NCBI GenBank assembly: GCA_020726505.1
Contig: JAHLEZ010000001.1
Location: 62,001-126,000 of the forward strand
Source: Leptodontidium sp. MPI-SDFR-AT-0119
Taxonomy: Eukaryota; Ascomycota; Leotiomycetes; Helotiales; Leptodontidiaceae
DNA: 64,000 nt
Direction: 5' to 3'
The position numbers and the translations under genes are program-made. This document shows, piece after piece, positions 23,361-35,193 of the stretch. Below the pieces are notes generated by a model, which ran no database searches, had not been told where the DNA came from, and saw only the letters and a program-made list of their open reading frames with translations. Numbering within the stretch: the first letter of the stretch is position 1; each line of letters starts with the position of its first letter.

Positions 23361-25626
23361 ATGGTTTCACTTCCGGGCTTTGGAACCCTTTCTGGGGTCA
23401 AGCATGAACGAACGGCAGCGGAGAAGAGTATGGTTCTAAGACTGGACATCTTCTTGATGACGTTCGGGTGTATTTCGCAAGGTTTGTCTTCGATCCAGTC
23501 AGAGACAAGAATTCGCTAACAGTTACGATAGTCATCAAGTGAGCCCTCCCACGCTGGAGTTACCTAGCAAATACACTGACGAGAAAGATATCTCGACCAG
23601 CAGAACATCAACAACGCCTACGTGAGCGGAATGAAAGAAGATCTCAATCTCTATGGAAACGAATTGAACTAGTCAGTCTTCCTAATTCCCCTTCACAGCC
23701 AAGATCTCTACTAACCGACTCGACAGCTTCACGACATACTTCAACATCGCATACTGCATCATGCTCATCCCCTCCCAAATCATCCTCACATACGTCCGTC
23801 CCAGCTACTGGCTCTCAGGTCTCGAACTCCTCTGGGGAATGATGACAGGACTGATCGCGCTTGCGAAGAACGCCAAACAAGTCTATGTCCTGCGAGCGTT
23901 CTTGGGATTATGTGAGAGTAGCGCTTGGCCTGGGATGATGACTTTGTTTAGTAAGTCAGAGTCACAACTTCCTGGGGAATACGTTTAGGAAAGCTGGGAG
24001 CTGATAAATGGCAGTGCATTGGTACACACCAACCGAACTTGCCAAAAGGATGGGTTTTTATCACTCCTGTCAAGCGGTTGGGAGTATGATGTCTGGAGCA
24101 CTGCAAGTAGCTGTCATCAACACACTTGAGGGCAAGAATGGTCTTGCTGGATGGCGGTCAGTCTCCCGTCTATTTTACATAGTATGACTAGAAATATAGC
24201 TGACAGAATATAGTTGGCTATTCATCATCAACGCCATCATCACCGTTGTATGGGGTTTCTTCGGTTTCTTCATGATCCCCGATCTACCCAACCGTCCGAA
24301 TCCTCGGGCTTTCTGGTTTACAAAAGCGGATGCCGCGCTATCAATGGAGAGATTGCAGCGGCATAACCGTGCAGAGCCCAAGGGGATGACATGGGCTGGC
24401 GCCAAGTAAATCTCCTCCAAACGTCCAGAAGTGGTTTTGATGCAAGTTCTGACAAGATGTCTAGACGAACTTTCTCGAGCTGGGTCGTCTACTTCATCGC
24501 CATTCTGTACATCGCTTGTGTCCTTGCTTCGGCTGGATATGGATATTTCAGTCTTTTCCTGAAGAGTCTGAAGAATGCAGATGGGACGAAAGTCTGGAGT
24601 GTTTCTGCGATCAACGCGATTCCCATTGGAGGCTCAGCTATCCAGGTTGTATTCGGTAAGGACCTCCATTTCAACTCCTTGACTTGAACTTGCGTTTTAA
24701 CAAAACCTAGTCTGGACATGGGCTCTCCTTTCGGATTGCTTCGGCACTCGATGGACATTAATCATCGCTCAAGGTAAGCAAATATCATCATCTTCCCTTC
24801 GTCGAAAGTCGCAAATACTGAACCCCCAAAGCTGTCATCGGATTAATCCCCTGCATAATAATGAGTATCTGGACCCTCCACCCAAACAAAGTAGCCCTCC
24901 CAGCCGTCTACGCGAGTTACTTCATCTCGTACATCTGTCTCGGCACTGCACCACTGATCATGTCATGGCTTTCTGATCTGTACGTTGCACTCACCACTAC
25001 CCCCCTCCCTCCACAGCACCCACACCCAACTAATACAACTGAACGAAACAGCCTCCCACAAGACCCCGAAGCACGAACACTCATCGTAGGCGTGACGATT
25101 GCAGGATACTACGCTATCGCAGCATGGTCGCAAGTCCTCGTCTGGCCCGCCGTCCAGGCACCGTTCTGTAAGCTCTCCCGCACCCTCTTCCCTTCGCCAA
25201 CCAAAATCTAGTCCTCGCATCGAATTCACACTGATGGATTGGAATATAGATAAATACGGTTGGCAATCCGCACTCGCGCTCTGGGTTCTCGTTATAATAA
25301 TGACCTGCACGCTGCGCTACATCGATACCAAATACATGCTGTAAGCCCCTAAACCACCCTCATTCCTTCCCACCCAAATCACGCAACTCGCCTAAATCCC
25401 CATCCTTCCCCCGACCCCTTGAATTATTCTAATCCAATAAATTAATAGCCCAAAACGCCTAGCGTACGCACGACAGATGCGTAGTGAAAGTGATGCTCAT
25501 GCTGGAGAGGATGTCGGATCTGAGGATGTTGAGAGGGATGATTTGGAGGCGGATCCGGACTCGAAGGCAACATCGAAGGTGACAGCGAAAAGACTGGGTA
25601 TGAAGAAGACAGTTACTGTGAATTGA
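23361..25626 (+). CDS. MFS transporter, anion:cation symporter (allantoate/pantothenate-type)
   Basis: Twelve exons: 23361-23481, 23532-23538, 23588-23671, 23727-23950, 24015-24156, 24214-24405, 24465-24655, 24711-24773, 24832-24979, 25052-25167, 25250-25340 and 25449-25626; 518 aa. Exon 2 is only 7 nt, needed to rebuild [18 protein letters not shown], the hallmark of the Dal5/Tna1/Fen2 family. Other family blocks: [43 protein letters not shown]. About twelve membrane segments with a long loop after the sixth and a charged C-terminal tail are visible. The family imports carboxylates such as pantothenate, nicotinate or allantoate across the plasma membrane; the substrate is not determinable. 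Confidence 0.88.
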
Positions 25627-26347
25627 AAATCGCGAGGGGGAGATAAGAGGTGATTTAGGTGCCTTTGGTGAGGTAGTGGAATGGCGAGAGAAGGGTTGAG
25701 ATGATATGATGTTGATATGACGATGGGAATGGATGGGAAGACAGTAAGCGATAAGGAGATATTTGATTATTTATAAACACGAGAATACCAAAATACGCTC
25801 CCCATGAGCGGGTGTACACTTCGCTAATTGTATCGAATATGAGATGTGAGAGATGATAGAATCGCTCTTCTGTAAAACACAGGGCGTTACTAATGCTGGC
25901 ATTGGAGTGGTCAGAAGGAGGAAATCTAACAAGTGTGGGAGTACAAGCGGAAACGTGTGACAATCGTGGTCACCCTTTACTGGCCAGCTTTTGGTGCTGA
26001 GAACCGTGAAGTACCAATGCATCCCCGACCAAGCCACATATATCAATGGTATTCTTCAAAGAAGCGGTGTTACGGTACGTACGCCCATAGTCGGGACGCC
26101 GAACCTCTTTGAAGTTGTTGCGCCAAGGCGCCAAACCCCGCAGTGGGCGTCACCCCTCTTCGAGACCAATTGGTGTGTGAATCGAAACCAAGCTCTACAG
26201 CTATCTCGAGTGATGGGAGGACCACGAAGTGCTTTTCATGACTTTACCCCACACCAGGTTTTCTTGTGCTAGCACCTACAGCGTATACATCAGAGTAACC
26301 TTTATAACACGAATAATATCCCTTTAAACGTCCTCTGCTTTCTGCCA
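25627..26347. other. Intergenic region, no gene seen
   Basis: No supported gene between the transporter and the next coding region; short frames only. Confidence 0.45.
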
Positions 26348-27544
26348 ATGGCCGATTCGTCGGCGGACAGGCGGCGGGTCTTCCTCGCGTACCGTACTGT
26401 ATTTACTGGTCCCCATGTTCACATTCGGAAATCTAAAAAGGTTCGAGAGGTCATCGAGCAACACCAAGGGTCATTCCAACCGTTGCTCAGAGACTTTGGA
26501 TTTGATAAGGTCGTCGAGATCGTGAAGACGCTCTTGGATCAGCGCGTCTTTGAGTCTGAATTGAAAGCAAAGATCGCGTTCCCGGAGCTCTTCCAAACCT
26601 CAGCAGCCCGCGATGTTCAACGAAACGAGTCAGAAAATGATGCTGCGCGGTCTGTAGCAGAAGCTTTAGAAGAACTGACGTCTGCGAGCGAGCGTGGGGG
26701 ACTTGGCGATGATCACAACGATGATAACATTCCAAAGGGCAAGCTACCCAATCTGCCGCACATCACAACCTAGAGAGGATCCTGACTATTGAAACCAGCC
26801 TCAGAACCCGCCGCAAAGATTGCCTTGTCTCTATATCCGTCCTATCTCCCGTACAGGACCCAACATCTCATCCTTACAGTAGCCCAGCGCCAGCTTGAGG
26901 AATGCTGTTTCGACTTCGCAACCAAATGGTTACCATCGCTGCTGGAAGACCATAAATGGGACTGTGCTGAGGCTGTTGAGTTGACAAAGTGGACAAGGAC
27001 TCTGGCTAAGCGCTGCGACAAATTGCCCGCTTCTGCACTAGACAACTGCTCCGAAGCCCCCCCGAAAGAAGTCTTCTTTTCCACAAACGTGCTTCGACAC
27101 ACGGCCGTACATCGGCTTCCAACTACCGCACGGGGGATACAAAAGATGATCCAGTCTGCGTCTCGGCTTGCACAGACTCTCGGCGACCAGTCAAGAGCTT
27201 CAGAGTTGGAAAACCTCCATCTTGAGCTCGGAAGTCGGATCAGAGACATGGAACTCAACAAGAACTTTTTAGAGAACAGGCTTGATGAACAGCTCCAGGC
27301 CATTTCCGAGCAGCGTGCAGAGCTTGACAGGAAAGAGAGAGAGGCTATAGCAACCATGTTACAGGAGGACGAGGAGAATAAATTGCTTATCGGATCGTTC
27401 TTAGAAGATGCGGTAAACATTACCTTTGGACGACCAGACGAGGCTGGGCCAGTGGAGTCAATAAATGTGGTCAATGGTGCACACGAGAGTGATGGGGATG
27501 ATGGGGACGAACGCGAGAACGCCGTGGCGCGGGGACTTCTGTGA
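26348..27544 (+). CDS. Unknown protein with coiled coil, possible in-frame intron
   Basis: I do not recognise this gene. One frame runs from ATG 26348 to TGA 27542-27544 but is interrupted by TAG (26771) and TGA (26783). Both would be removed by an intron at 26694-26798 (105 bp, in-frame, CTGAC branch site 14 nt before CCAG), although its GTGGGG donor is poor; this gives 363 aa. The N-terminal part has a helical region (VREVIEQHQGSFQPLLRDFG); the C-terminal part has a clear coiled coil (ENLHLELGSRIRDMELNKNF) and ends acidic. It resembles hypothetical fungal proteins without assigned domain. Alternatives: two genes, or a decaying gene with two stops. Confidence 0.5.
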
Positions 27545-28040
27545 CGTGGGTGCTAGCGAAGCAGCACATCGTTTATTACACTGAGGCGGTGAATTTGGAT
27601 TTGTACGTTTGTTTAGCTATCAAAGAGTGCCTTGTCCTTTATATTCTGCAGCGGATCCCACGCGGGCTAGTCTTCACGGTGCTGCCGGTGCCCGTCGTGA
27701 ATGAAGTTAAAAAACGGAGTAACTTAATTTAGTTATCTTCATCGTTATTCCTCTTCAGCATTATCTTTTCTCTTGTGGAGAGGCGCTTTTCGACGTCTTC
27801 CGGCAGTAGACTTTTTAGGAGAGGATAGGCAGTTTGCTAAATGACTATCAGTACTGCCGTATACTTTAGAATATAACGCATTACCAGTAGATTATGGAGG
27901 AAATATATCGGGGGTGTATATAAACTATTGTGTGCTATTGTTGTATGCTAAAGGAGCGGAGAAAGCAACGTCTATTTATGTGAATTACCTAAAAGTAAAC
28001 CATGACGAAGTTGTCGACACCCTCTTTACCAGAGCACACC
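27545..28040. other. Intergenic region, no gene seen
   Basis: About 500 bp between the 3' ends of convergent genes; AT-rich after 27700, no supported feature. Confidence 0.45.
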
Positions 28041-30031
28041 TCAGTCGGACTTGGTCGTCACAACAGCCGCCGACGTGCTCTTGACATTAGCGGCTGCTGG
28101 ATCAATGCCTTCGAAGACATTACTCAAATCGGCCTTGCCACGAAGGATGTCCTCAAGATCTGGGACACGACTATGCTTCGTTCCATCTAACACCTCATCA
28201 ATCTCCTCTAAAGTCTTGCCCTTCGTCTCGACCCAGAAGAAAAGGATAAAGACGAGCTCTAGGACGTCCCAGGCACCGTTGATCATGTATGTCTTCCATC
28301 CGATTGCCTCCATCATGTAGGGGAATGTAAATGTTACTACCAAGCTAGTACATGTTAGTAAGCATGTATAGTAGGTAGCGGATAGGTCATGCAATTACCC
28401 AATCAAGTTTCCGACCTGCGTGTACAACGCCATACCGTTAGAGCGGATGGAGAAATTCAGCACCTCGGGTGGATAGAGAACCGTGAGCGGGGTCAACCCG
28501 AAACTGTAACTACCCTGGAACAGGAATATCGCGGCTACGGTGCCATATATGCCGGCTGTGTTCTCGGATTCGCCAAATGCCGAGGTCAGACCGCCAATCA
28601 TGAAGATGAAGATGGCAAGAAGGCCGACACTAAATGCTCCTAGGGGTTTGCGGCCGATCTTGTTCAGGCAGGCAGTACCTCCGATAGCAACGCACAAGCA
28701 GAAGGCATTTAGAATGACGTTCTACAATTCATTAGATAGGCTTTTGTACGAGAAATCTAGACTTACAATCTCAAGCTGCGTAGTACTGTCCGTAATACCG
28801 GCATTATCAAGCATGGTGCCTAAGTAGAAAGATATGATATTGTTCCCTGGCGGGTTAGGAAGAACATTCGCTTGAGCTGGGATAAATCATACCTGAGAGC
28901 ATAACGAATACAGAAACTGACACAGCTAGCAAGGTTCTCTTTCGGCTGGATGGAGTTTTCACCATCTGCAAGAACGTCATTGTTTCACCAGCTTCCCTCT
29001 CCCAGTTCAATGTATCAATTATCTCACGGTACGATGCAAGGGCTATAGGGTTAGCGGTATCGCCATCCGCGTATGTTAGCGCAATGACCTCGAGCGCTTC
29101 ATCAAGGCGACCTTTGTGAACTAGCCAGCGCGGAGACTCAGGGAGGAAAGGCAGTATTGCAATGCAAACAATGCTAAAGACGCCTTGTAGAGCAGACGGC
29201 AAGCGCCAGGCCCATGTAGATTCCATTTGCGCTGTTCCATATGTAACGCCGGCAGCGATCAATCCACCTGACATTAATAATTAGCCGGCAAATTCTAGCA
29301 TTATCAGGAGGAACCATACTTACCGACATACCAGAAGTCATAGAACGCACCAAGGCCCCATGCGCGCCAGTTCAACGGGAGGGTTTCGGCAAGGTAGGTC
29401 GGACCTTCGGGTAACGTTAGCCATCTGACTGCTGGGTGTGGGAACAGTTAGGTTACCAGCGATGGAGGAGGCGCTAGTCCCGAGACCTATCAGTACTCTT
29501 GCTGTAACAAACATGGCAATATTCTGGGACGCCGCCTGCAGAATGGCGGCGAAAAGAGTGAGTAGCGCTGCATAAAGAAGGGCAGGTCTTCTCCCAACAA
29601 TGTCAGTGAATTGACCATAAAACATGCAGACAAAACAGCCCCCCAAATAGACGGAGGCGGTATTAAGGGCCTTGGTTGTCGTATTGAGTTCAAAGTAGTC
29701 CGTGTAAGATGGAAGGATGTTAAGTCCATTCCTGTTTCTGTTAGCATATGTTCATAGACATAGCAGACAGCGTGTACATCATAGAGCCGTCAAACCCAAG
29801 CGTCTATATATCATATCAGCATGATGGTCCATAGTGTAATGTGATGTTACGGACCGCCGCTGTAATAGACGATGCACCAACGAGCAGAATGGAAATGACA
29901 TTCGATGATCGTGGAACCATGGTCATTTTTGCGATAAGTGACATCTTCGGTTCGTCAAAATAGAAAATTTCCCCTCTCAATGGCAAGGCACAGGGCAATG
30001 ATCTTAGAGAAATGGTCGCGGCTTCTTCCAA
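28041..30031 (-). CDS. MFS sugar transporter (sugar porter family, lactose-permease-like)
   Basis: Eight exons: 30031-29855, 29803-29778, 29731-29457, 29404-29324, 29267-28893, 28846-28767, 28721-28399 and 28344-28041; 546 aa, introns 45-56 bp. Splicing rebuilds AATLGFDGSMMNGLNILPSY, the conserved first-helix block. Sugar-porter motifs: DIVGRRPALL, PESPRWLVHKGR, NKIGRKPLG and, at the end of the last helix, VETKGKTLEEID. The first intron has an unusual GTCCGT donor; exon 2 is 26 nt. About twelve membrane segments. Likely plasma-membrane uptake of hexose or disaccharide. Two starts are possible (30031 or an in-frame Met 30 codons later); the upstream one gives a cytosolic N-terminal arm typical of the family. 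Confidence 0.88.
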
Positions 30032-31424
30032 TGGCGGATGAAAAGAAGTGCAATCTTGCGAATTAACCCGAATTTAAGGGTTATATACAACTCGGCAATT
30101 GACGATAAGCAATATGAAAGATAAGGCTAATCTTCAGATGCTAAGTATCTTCTCCTATCTAACGATAAAGATTGATAGTTCGATAAGGTTCGATAGGTTT
30201 GATAAAGTTGGCGGCCACAAAACATTCCCTATTTGAGCTGCGGATAAGTTAACAGCTTTGTCTGATGGGTGAGTGTCGGCCAACTGAGCGAGGCGAAATG
30301 GGTAACCTGTCACCAAGCCTGGGTGTACGGACGTAAGGGACATCTTTGCCAAATCGGGCGACAAGGGAAATTCAGATAGGCCGTGGCAGGAAGCCTCGAA
30401 GGGCACATCAAGTCCCAAGGTTGGGATGAAGCTAACCATGTCCAGAAGCTCATGAGAGAAAATGCAACAAGGCAAGGCTTGCTGATAAATGCGGCCTTAG
30501 AACAGTCCGCGATATGCTGTTGCATTCGAGGCTGACCAATTTCGTGGCTGGTGAGTCGGAGACTTTGGGATTGTTGATGAAGGAGGAAGAGCGAGACAAG
30601 ATGAGTCGGTGGGGGATGGGGGGGGGGGGGGGGGGGGGGGGGGTGGGGGCGTTACGGGGTAACCCCTCGCTTGTATAGTATAGAGCCGCCAGGAGGCTTA
30701 TCATGACTGCGGCTGACGCGGGTACAGTACAATAACGTCGCATAAACACTGGAAGATAAAAGTTCCACTTTCGGAGAGGCGATTTTGGCTGATTAGGCAA
30801 CTATTTGAGTCACGGCGACCTGCATATTGGATCATGTTAAACTTTATGAGGGAAACAATTAAGACAGCAAATGAAGATTGAGAAGGTTTGGCTAAGACCT
30901 ACGTCGTGTAATATAAATAGACTTCCTCCATAGGAAAAGGCCGAGTTTGCTAGATTACGGTCGGAAGCGGAAATTGACTGCAGTTCTGTTGACAAGGTCA
31001 GATATCTTGTCGCTTCTCATTACAATCATCACTTGTAACTTCCTCGCATGTGAACGAGATGAAAATGAGTCACATTTTAGCAGTCCGCAGCTGGAATGTA
31101 AGCTCATTTGAGTCACAGGAGCAGTCTATTTTGAGTTCCGCTGAGGTGGGAATATTCTCCACCTCAATAATATATTGTCTTGACTCAATTCAGTATTATC
31201 CTCAATCTGTGCAACGGATAGGAATCCCGAAAAGAACATGAGACACGTTCCATTCACTGAGTCTTCAAAGGGTCATATATCAACCACCAGGTCAGATTTA
31301 ATGTGCAGGACGCCTTCCTAGAGAGCGATATTTCTGATGGTGGGTTCACCCGCGCTTTCACGCACATGAGCATTCGGTGGAACCCAAGTGCTCCCAGAGA
31401 TGTTCGGAGGGAGGTGCTGGACCC
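30032..31424. other. Long upstream intergenic region
   Basis: About 1.4 kb upstream of the sugar transporter with no supported gene. The homopolymeric G tract inside it is listed separately. Confidence 0.45.
30618..30643. repeat. Poly-G tract (26 G) in a G-rich stretch
   Basis: An uninterrupted run of 26 G, flanked by GGGGGAT and TGGGGG, about 590 bp upstream of the sugar transporter start. Such a run can form a G-quadruplex on the plus strand and is prone to length error in sequencing. Confidence 0.9.
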
Positions 31425-31735
31425 ACTCTTAGCCTAACAGCCTCGTGCCCGTTCTCAGCAGCACAGCGGTGTCCGATTATGTCTGCCCTTCGAGTCGACC
31501 TCGACCTTGCCAGTCTCGAGGAGTAGCTTGAAAACAGCCTCGTGCCCGTTTTTAGCAGCCCACCACAGCGGTGTCCGGCTATATTAGTTACCTTTCAAGT
31601 CTGGATCGGTAATATCTTTTGCAAGTAGTAGGTTACTACATCATTGCACTTGTTCCCTGAAGCCCACGACAGCGAAGTCAGACCCTATGAGGGTTAACTG
31701 GATGCATGGCAGGCAGCAGAGATTAGAAAGAGGAC
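31425..31735 (-). pseudogene. Ankyrin-repeat gene relic
   Basis: On the minus strand two diverged ankyrin units can be read. One is SRTPLWWAAKNGHEAVFKLL followed by LETGKVEVDSKGRHN and a second RTPL; upstream lies LLLAKDITDPDLKG. Stops and a small deletion in the second unit (missing the WWA segment before AENGHEA) break the frame, and no start or flanking domain remains. This is a fragment of a gene of the NACHT/ankyrin type common in ascomycetes, or a tail of such a gene scattered by rearrangement. Confidence 0.7.
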
Positions 31736-32328
31736 CGGAACCAGCGAGTAAGCTCTACTGTATTACTCTTTAATAATAATAAGCTGATTAAGATTATAGG
31801 AGAGCCCCTAAACGGACATGCAAAGCGAAGCCGCATCGAGCGAGGCGCAACAAACCCACGGTGTCTTTCAGCAAACCTCGGGGACATTTTATGACTGGTA
31901 ACCCCTGCTAGAGTCTTGTCGCACCTCTTAGCGACCAGGTCGGCTCGTCAGATGCGAGGGCCAGTGGGTCATTCGGTCTTTCACTAGAGATTGAGAGGGG
32001 AACACGACGATACTTAATACGAGGAAACAGAGGTACCGGGCCAGACATCCTAGTCCTAAGTATTGTCAGAGTTTGTATCTACTAACAGCGATATATAGGC
32101 TACGCTACCATTCTCAGTTACAAGATCTCTACTAGGGATAATAGAGAGGTGTTAAGCAAGTTCCTTGACCCAAAAAGCCGTATAAATCACCTTCACCATC
32201 CGTTTCATTGTGCGATGCTAAGTTTTTGGAGTCTTCAACAATTACGACAGCCTAACAGCAAATGTCGAAAGACGACGAAATTCCCTTACGAAAAGCCAAA
32301 ATATTCCCTGAACGAAGACCATGTTTCA
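31736..32328. other. Intergenic region downstream of GT31 gene
   Basis: No supported gene; sequence includes short AT-rich stretches. Nothing further seen. Confidence 0.4.
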
Positions 32329-33871
32329 TCAAGGATTACTCCTAACCCACCTCGCATCCTTACAGCTCGTCTCAGTCGTCCAATGCCTAATGCGCTCGAC
32401 CATCCAGCCGGAATACGACCTCTCCTCCTGCCCCCCTTCAAGCTTCTCCGGGTCTTTCGGGCGTCCAATACGGATCGTGTGCGCCAGCGCACAGCTAGTC
32501 CCCTGAAAGACGAATTGAAAACAAAGCACGTCGGCCTCACACGCAGCGCGGCATTGCTCGAACGATGTGAATATTTTGTGGGGGGTGGAGGAGGAAGCGG
32601 ACTGCGAGGGCGAGGGTGGGTAGATCCGGTGCCCTTCTTCGGTGTTGTCCCAGTCGTTGCGGGTCGCAGAGATGTCGGCCGCGATGTAGTCGAAGAGGTC
32701 TTTGAAGAGGAGTGGGGCCTATTTAATCTCTTAATTTATTTCACTGGCTGCAAATTTGTATTTTGGAAGTGTTTAAGGCTCGCGGGGCAAGTTGTGGCGT
32801 CATCGTAAAGAGCAAGGAGGTTGAAGGGGAACGAAGCCAAAGAAAACATACCACACTCTTCGTTCTTTTCTTCCAATCCTCTACCCACCTCCACAAGGCC
32901 GCCAAATTCTTCTCGCCGATATGATGCAGCGACACGACAGGCTCGCACCAAATTTCACCTCCATACGTGGTCGACGACGGGATCTCCCCGTTGAACATCG
33001 GCCAGAAGCCCTTGATCGTTATATCGGCTTTGTCCTGTAGCACTTTTGCTAATGCCAGGTCGCCGCAGCAGAGCGACGTTACATTTAAGCCGTACTGGCT
33101 GTACATCGGGTCGTCGAGCGGTATTGAGGAGGATACTTTGTTGAGCGCTTCCATCGTGCCGTACGAAAGCACGTAGCCAGTGCCACCATGCCCGAAAACG
33201 ACATCGGACACCCAAACTGGACTCCCGAAGAAATACTGACTAGAAGCATCGAAGTGGCTCAACAGCTCGGCAAGGTTATCCCACTCGATATAAGTATCCG
33301 TATCAATGAACAGGAACCATTTCATCTTGCGCATATTACCTTCTTGCATGTCTCTCCAAATCTTGCGCGCCATCGGCAGATTCTTGTATTTATCCAAGTC
33401 CCAGCCGCCTTTCGCATTCAGCATTCGGGTATCCTGCCCTTCTTTTTGCAATTTTTGTATTTGGGTATAGAGTTCGAACTCGGGGTAGTGCTTGCGTTCG
33501 TTAGGGGAGAGATCGGCGAAGATGTCGAGGACGGGGACGGAGTCTACTTTCTCAGTCAGGTCGGAGAGGACGAGGACGTTTTCTTTGGGAACGGTGGAGA
33601 GGAGGGTGTCGAGTTGGTCTTTCAGACGGGAGATCTGCTCGGTACCGCCGGTCTTGACGACAATGAGGACATCTTGCGCGACGGCAGCTCGTGGAGCTGT
33701 ACAGGTTTTGTCGAAGAGGGAGGAGGGACAGCGTGTCCAAGGCCAGACATCGTATAGACGACCAGTGTTAATTGGAACAGGAGAGCGCATTTTGTAAAAA
33801 CTATGAATGAACAGAACGAAGAGTCTGGAAAATAAGCATATTTTCACAGGGCGTTCATGGCGAAACCCCAT
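32329..33871 (-). CDS. Glycosyltransferase family 31-like (Fringe-type) type II membrane protein
   Basis: Exons 33871-32852 and 32718-32329, joined by removing a 133-bp intron (GTATGT donor), give 469 aa. A single hydrophobic segment near residues 10-26 (ICLFSRLFVLFIHSFY) is a signal anchor, implying a Golgi or secretory lumen location. KWFLFIDTDTYIEWDNL carries the DxD metal/nucleotide-sugar motif (190-192); FFGSPVWVSDVVFGHGGTGY and LCCGDLALAKVL are further family blocks. The second exon encodes a Cys-containing tail, FEQCRAACEADVLCFQF and GTSCAL, resembling a PAN/apple module. Enzymes of this group transfer galactose or related sugars with beta-1,3 linkage; donor and acceptor are unknown. 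Confidence 0.83.
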
Positions 33872-34283
33872 ACTTTGAGCTGTCTTGTAAGGGTAAAGAA
33901 GGAAAGGAGATGTTAACGGTCAAATGCTAAGTGTGCAAGAATCACTCGTGGTGAGGATAAATAAACCTTTGCCCTGTCTTCATCAGCACGAGCCTCATCA
34001 AGTATAACCGTATAAACAGTTGAGAAAAATGTCCCCTATGCATAACGTTATAGCCAGGGCCAGGGGCACTGTTCAATCTGAATACGCGAGTACTCCACAA
34101 TTGATGGAAGGGTCTCGAAATGGGAATGAGCAAAAGTCTCGTATCTCAAAATAGTCAAGTCTAAATATGAAGGAGGAGAAGTCTCTTGTCGCAGAGTAGT
34201 CAAATCACGATGGTTCGACTCCGTATACATAGAAGCATGTAATCTATTGCCTTGGAACTTGTTCTGTACAGCGACTAGTCAAG
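33872..34283. other. Intergenic region between GT31 gene and protease pseudogene
   Basis: About 410 bp, no supported gene. Holds the upstream region of the minus-strand glycosyltransferase. Confidence 0.45.
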
Positions 34284-35193
34284 ATGTGATTTTGCTTCTT
34301 GGTTTCTGCTGCACTTGCAGCTTCTTTTGTGCAGGGCAAAGACCTTGATGACGAGCTCCGAGCTTTCCTCACTGCACATCCCGACAAACATGGAATCAGT
34401 TCCAGCGACCCCGAATTCATACAATGGAGCTCGGCCCCTTCGTCCGTCAACTTAACTGCGGCTCCAGTTATTCCAAAGGCGTATATTATCCAGCTGAAGG
34501 CCGGTACTGGTCTCTCCAAAAGAGGCGGAGACACACACTCGCGATTCCACAAGAGAGCCGCCGATATTGACTATGACACACGACAGGAAATCTGTCCAGC
34601 ACGTAATTCCCGAGTTGTTTAATTGCCTTCTGAATACCTCTCTCAAGATATGCAATAGACATACATGCTAACATGGTGGCTTTCTAGTCGCCAAACCGAG
34701 GTTGATCGTCTTCACGAGCAGGGTATCAAAGGTAAGACCAAAATGTCCTGCATGATCATCGGCGCTCTCCAAGCTAACTAACTATCTTCCGTTAGGAAAG
34801 GGAATAAAGATTGCCGTGATGGATACTGGCGTCGACTGGAAGCACCCTGCCTTGGGCGGTTGCTTTTGTACGTGTTCGCTTTTGCAACTTTCCTTTCATC
34901 CCAGGGTTTCCTTTGAACAAAAGCCCACTTAATTTGTCTCTTCGACTATTCCATGGGAAAGTCGTGGGGAAAGATACTTGTCAATCCTGCTCACTTTGCG
35001 AGCCTGTCTCGCTTTCCCATTCTTTGCTCTCAAACAGTATGCTGATTCTGGAATTAAGCGAGGGCTGCAGGATCCCATTTGGCAGAGATTTCATAGGAGA
35101 TACATTTGATCAGACAGGTATTCCTGTCGAAGACCCAGATCCATATGCAGGCTGTACTGGTGGAGGTCACGGATCTCATGTGATCGGTACGTC
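34284..35193 (+). pseudogene. Subtilisin-like secreted protease (S8), broken
   Basis: The signal peptide reads in frame after ATG 34284, but codon 2 is TGA, probably from an Arg CGA by C-to-T change. A prodomain follows (PKAYIIQLKAG, then RFHKRAADIDYDTRQE). About 60-70 codons usually present before the catalytic domain are missing and the frame is not kept. From about 34700, DRLHEQGIKG-KGIKIAVM and DTGVDWKHPALGG carry the catalytic Asp; after a longer intron, GCRIPFGRDFIGD and GGGHGSHVIG carry the catalytic His. The sequence ends just after the next 5' splice site, where the repeat block begins; the Asn and Ser regions are absent. Three independent lesions make this a pseudogene. Confidence 0.85.

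Noticed and set aside
32149..33797. Plus-strand frames of up to 219 codons over the GT31 gene
   Set aside because: Antisense to exons carrying the DxD motif and Cys-rich tail; no own motif.
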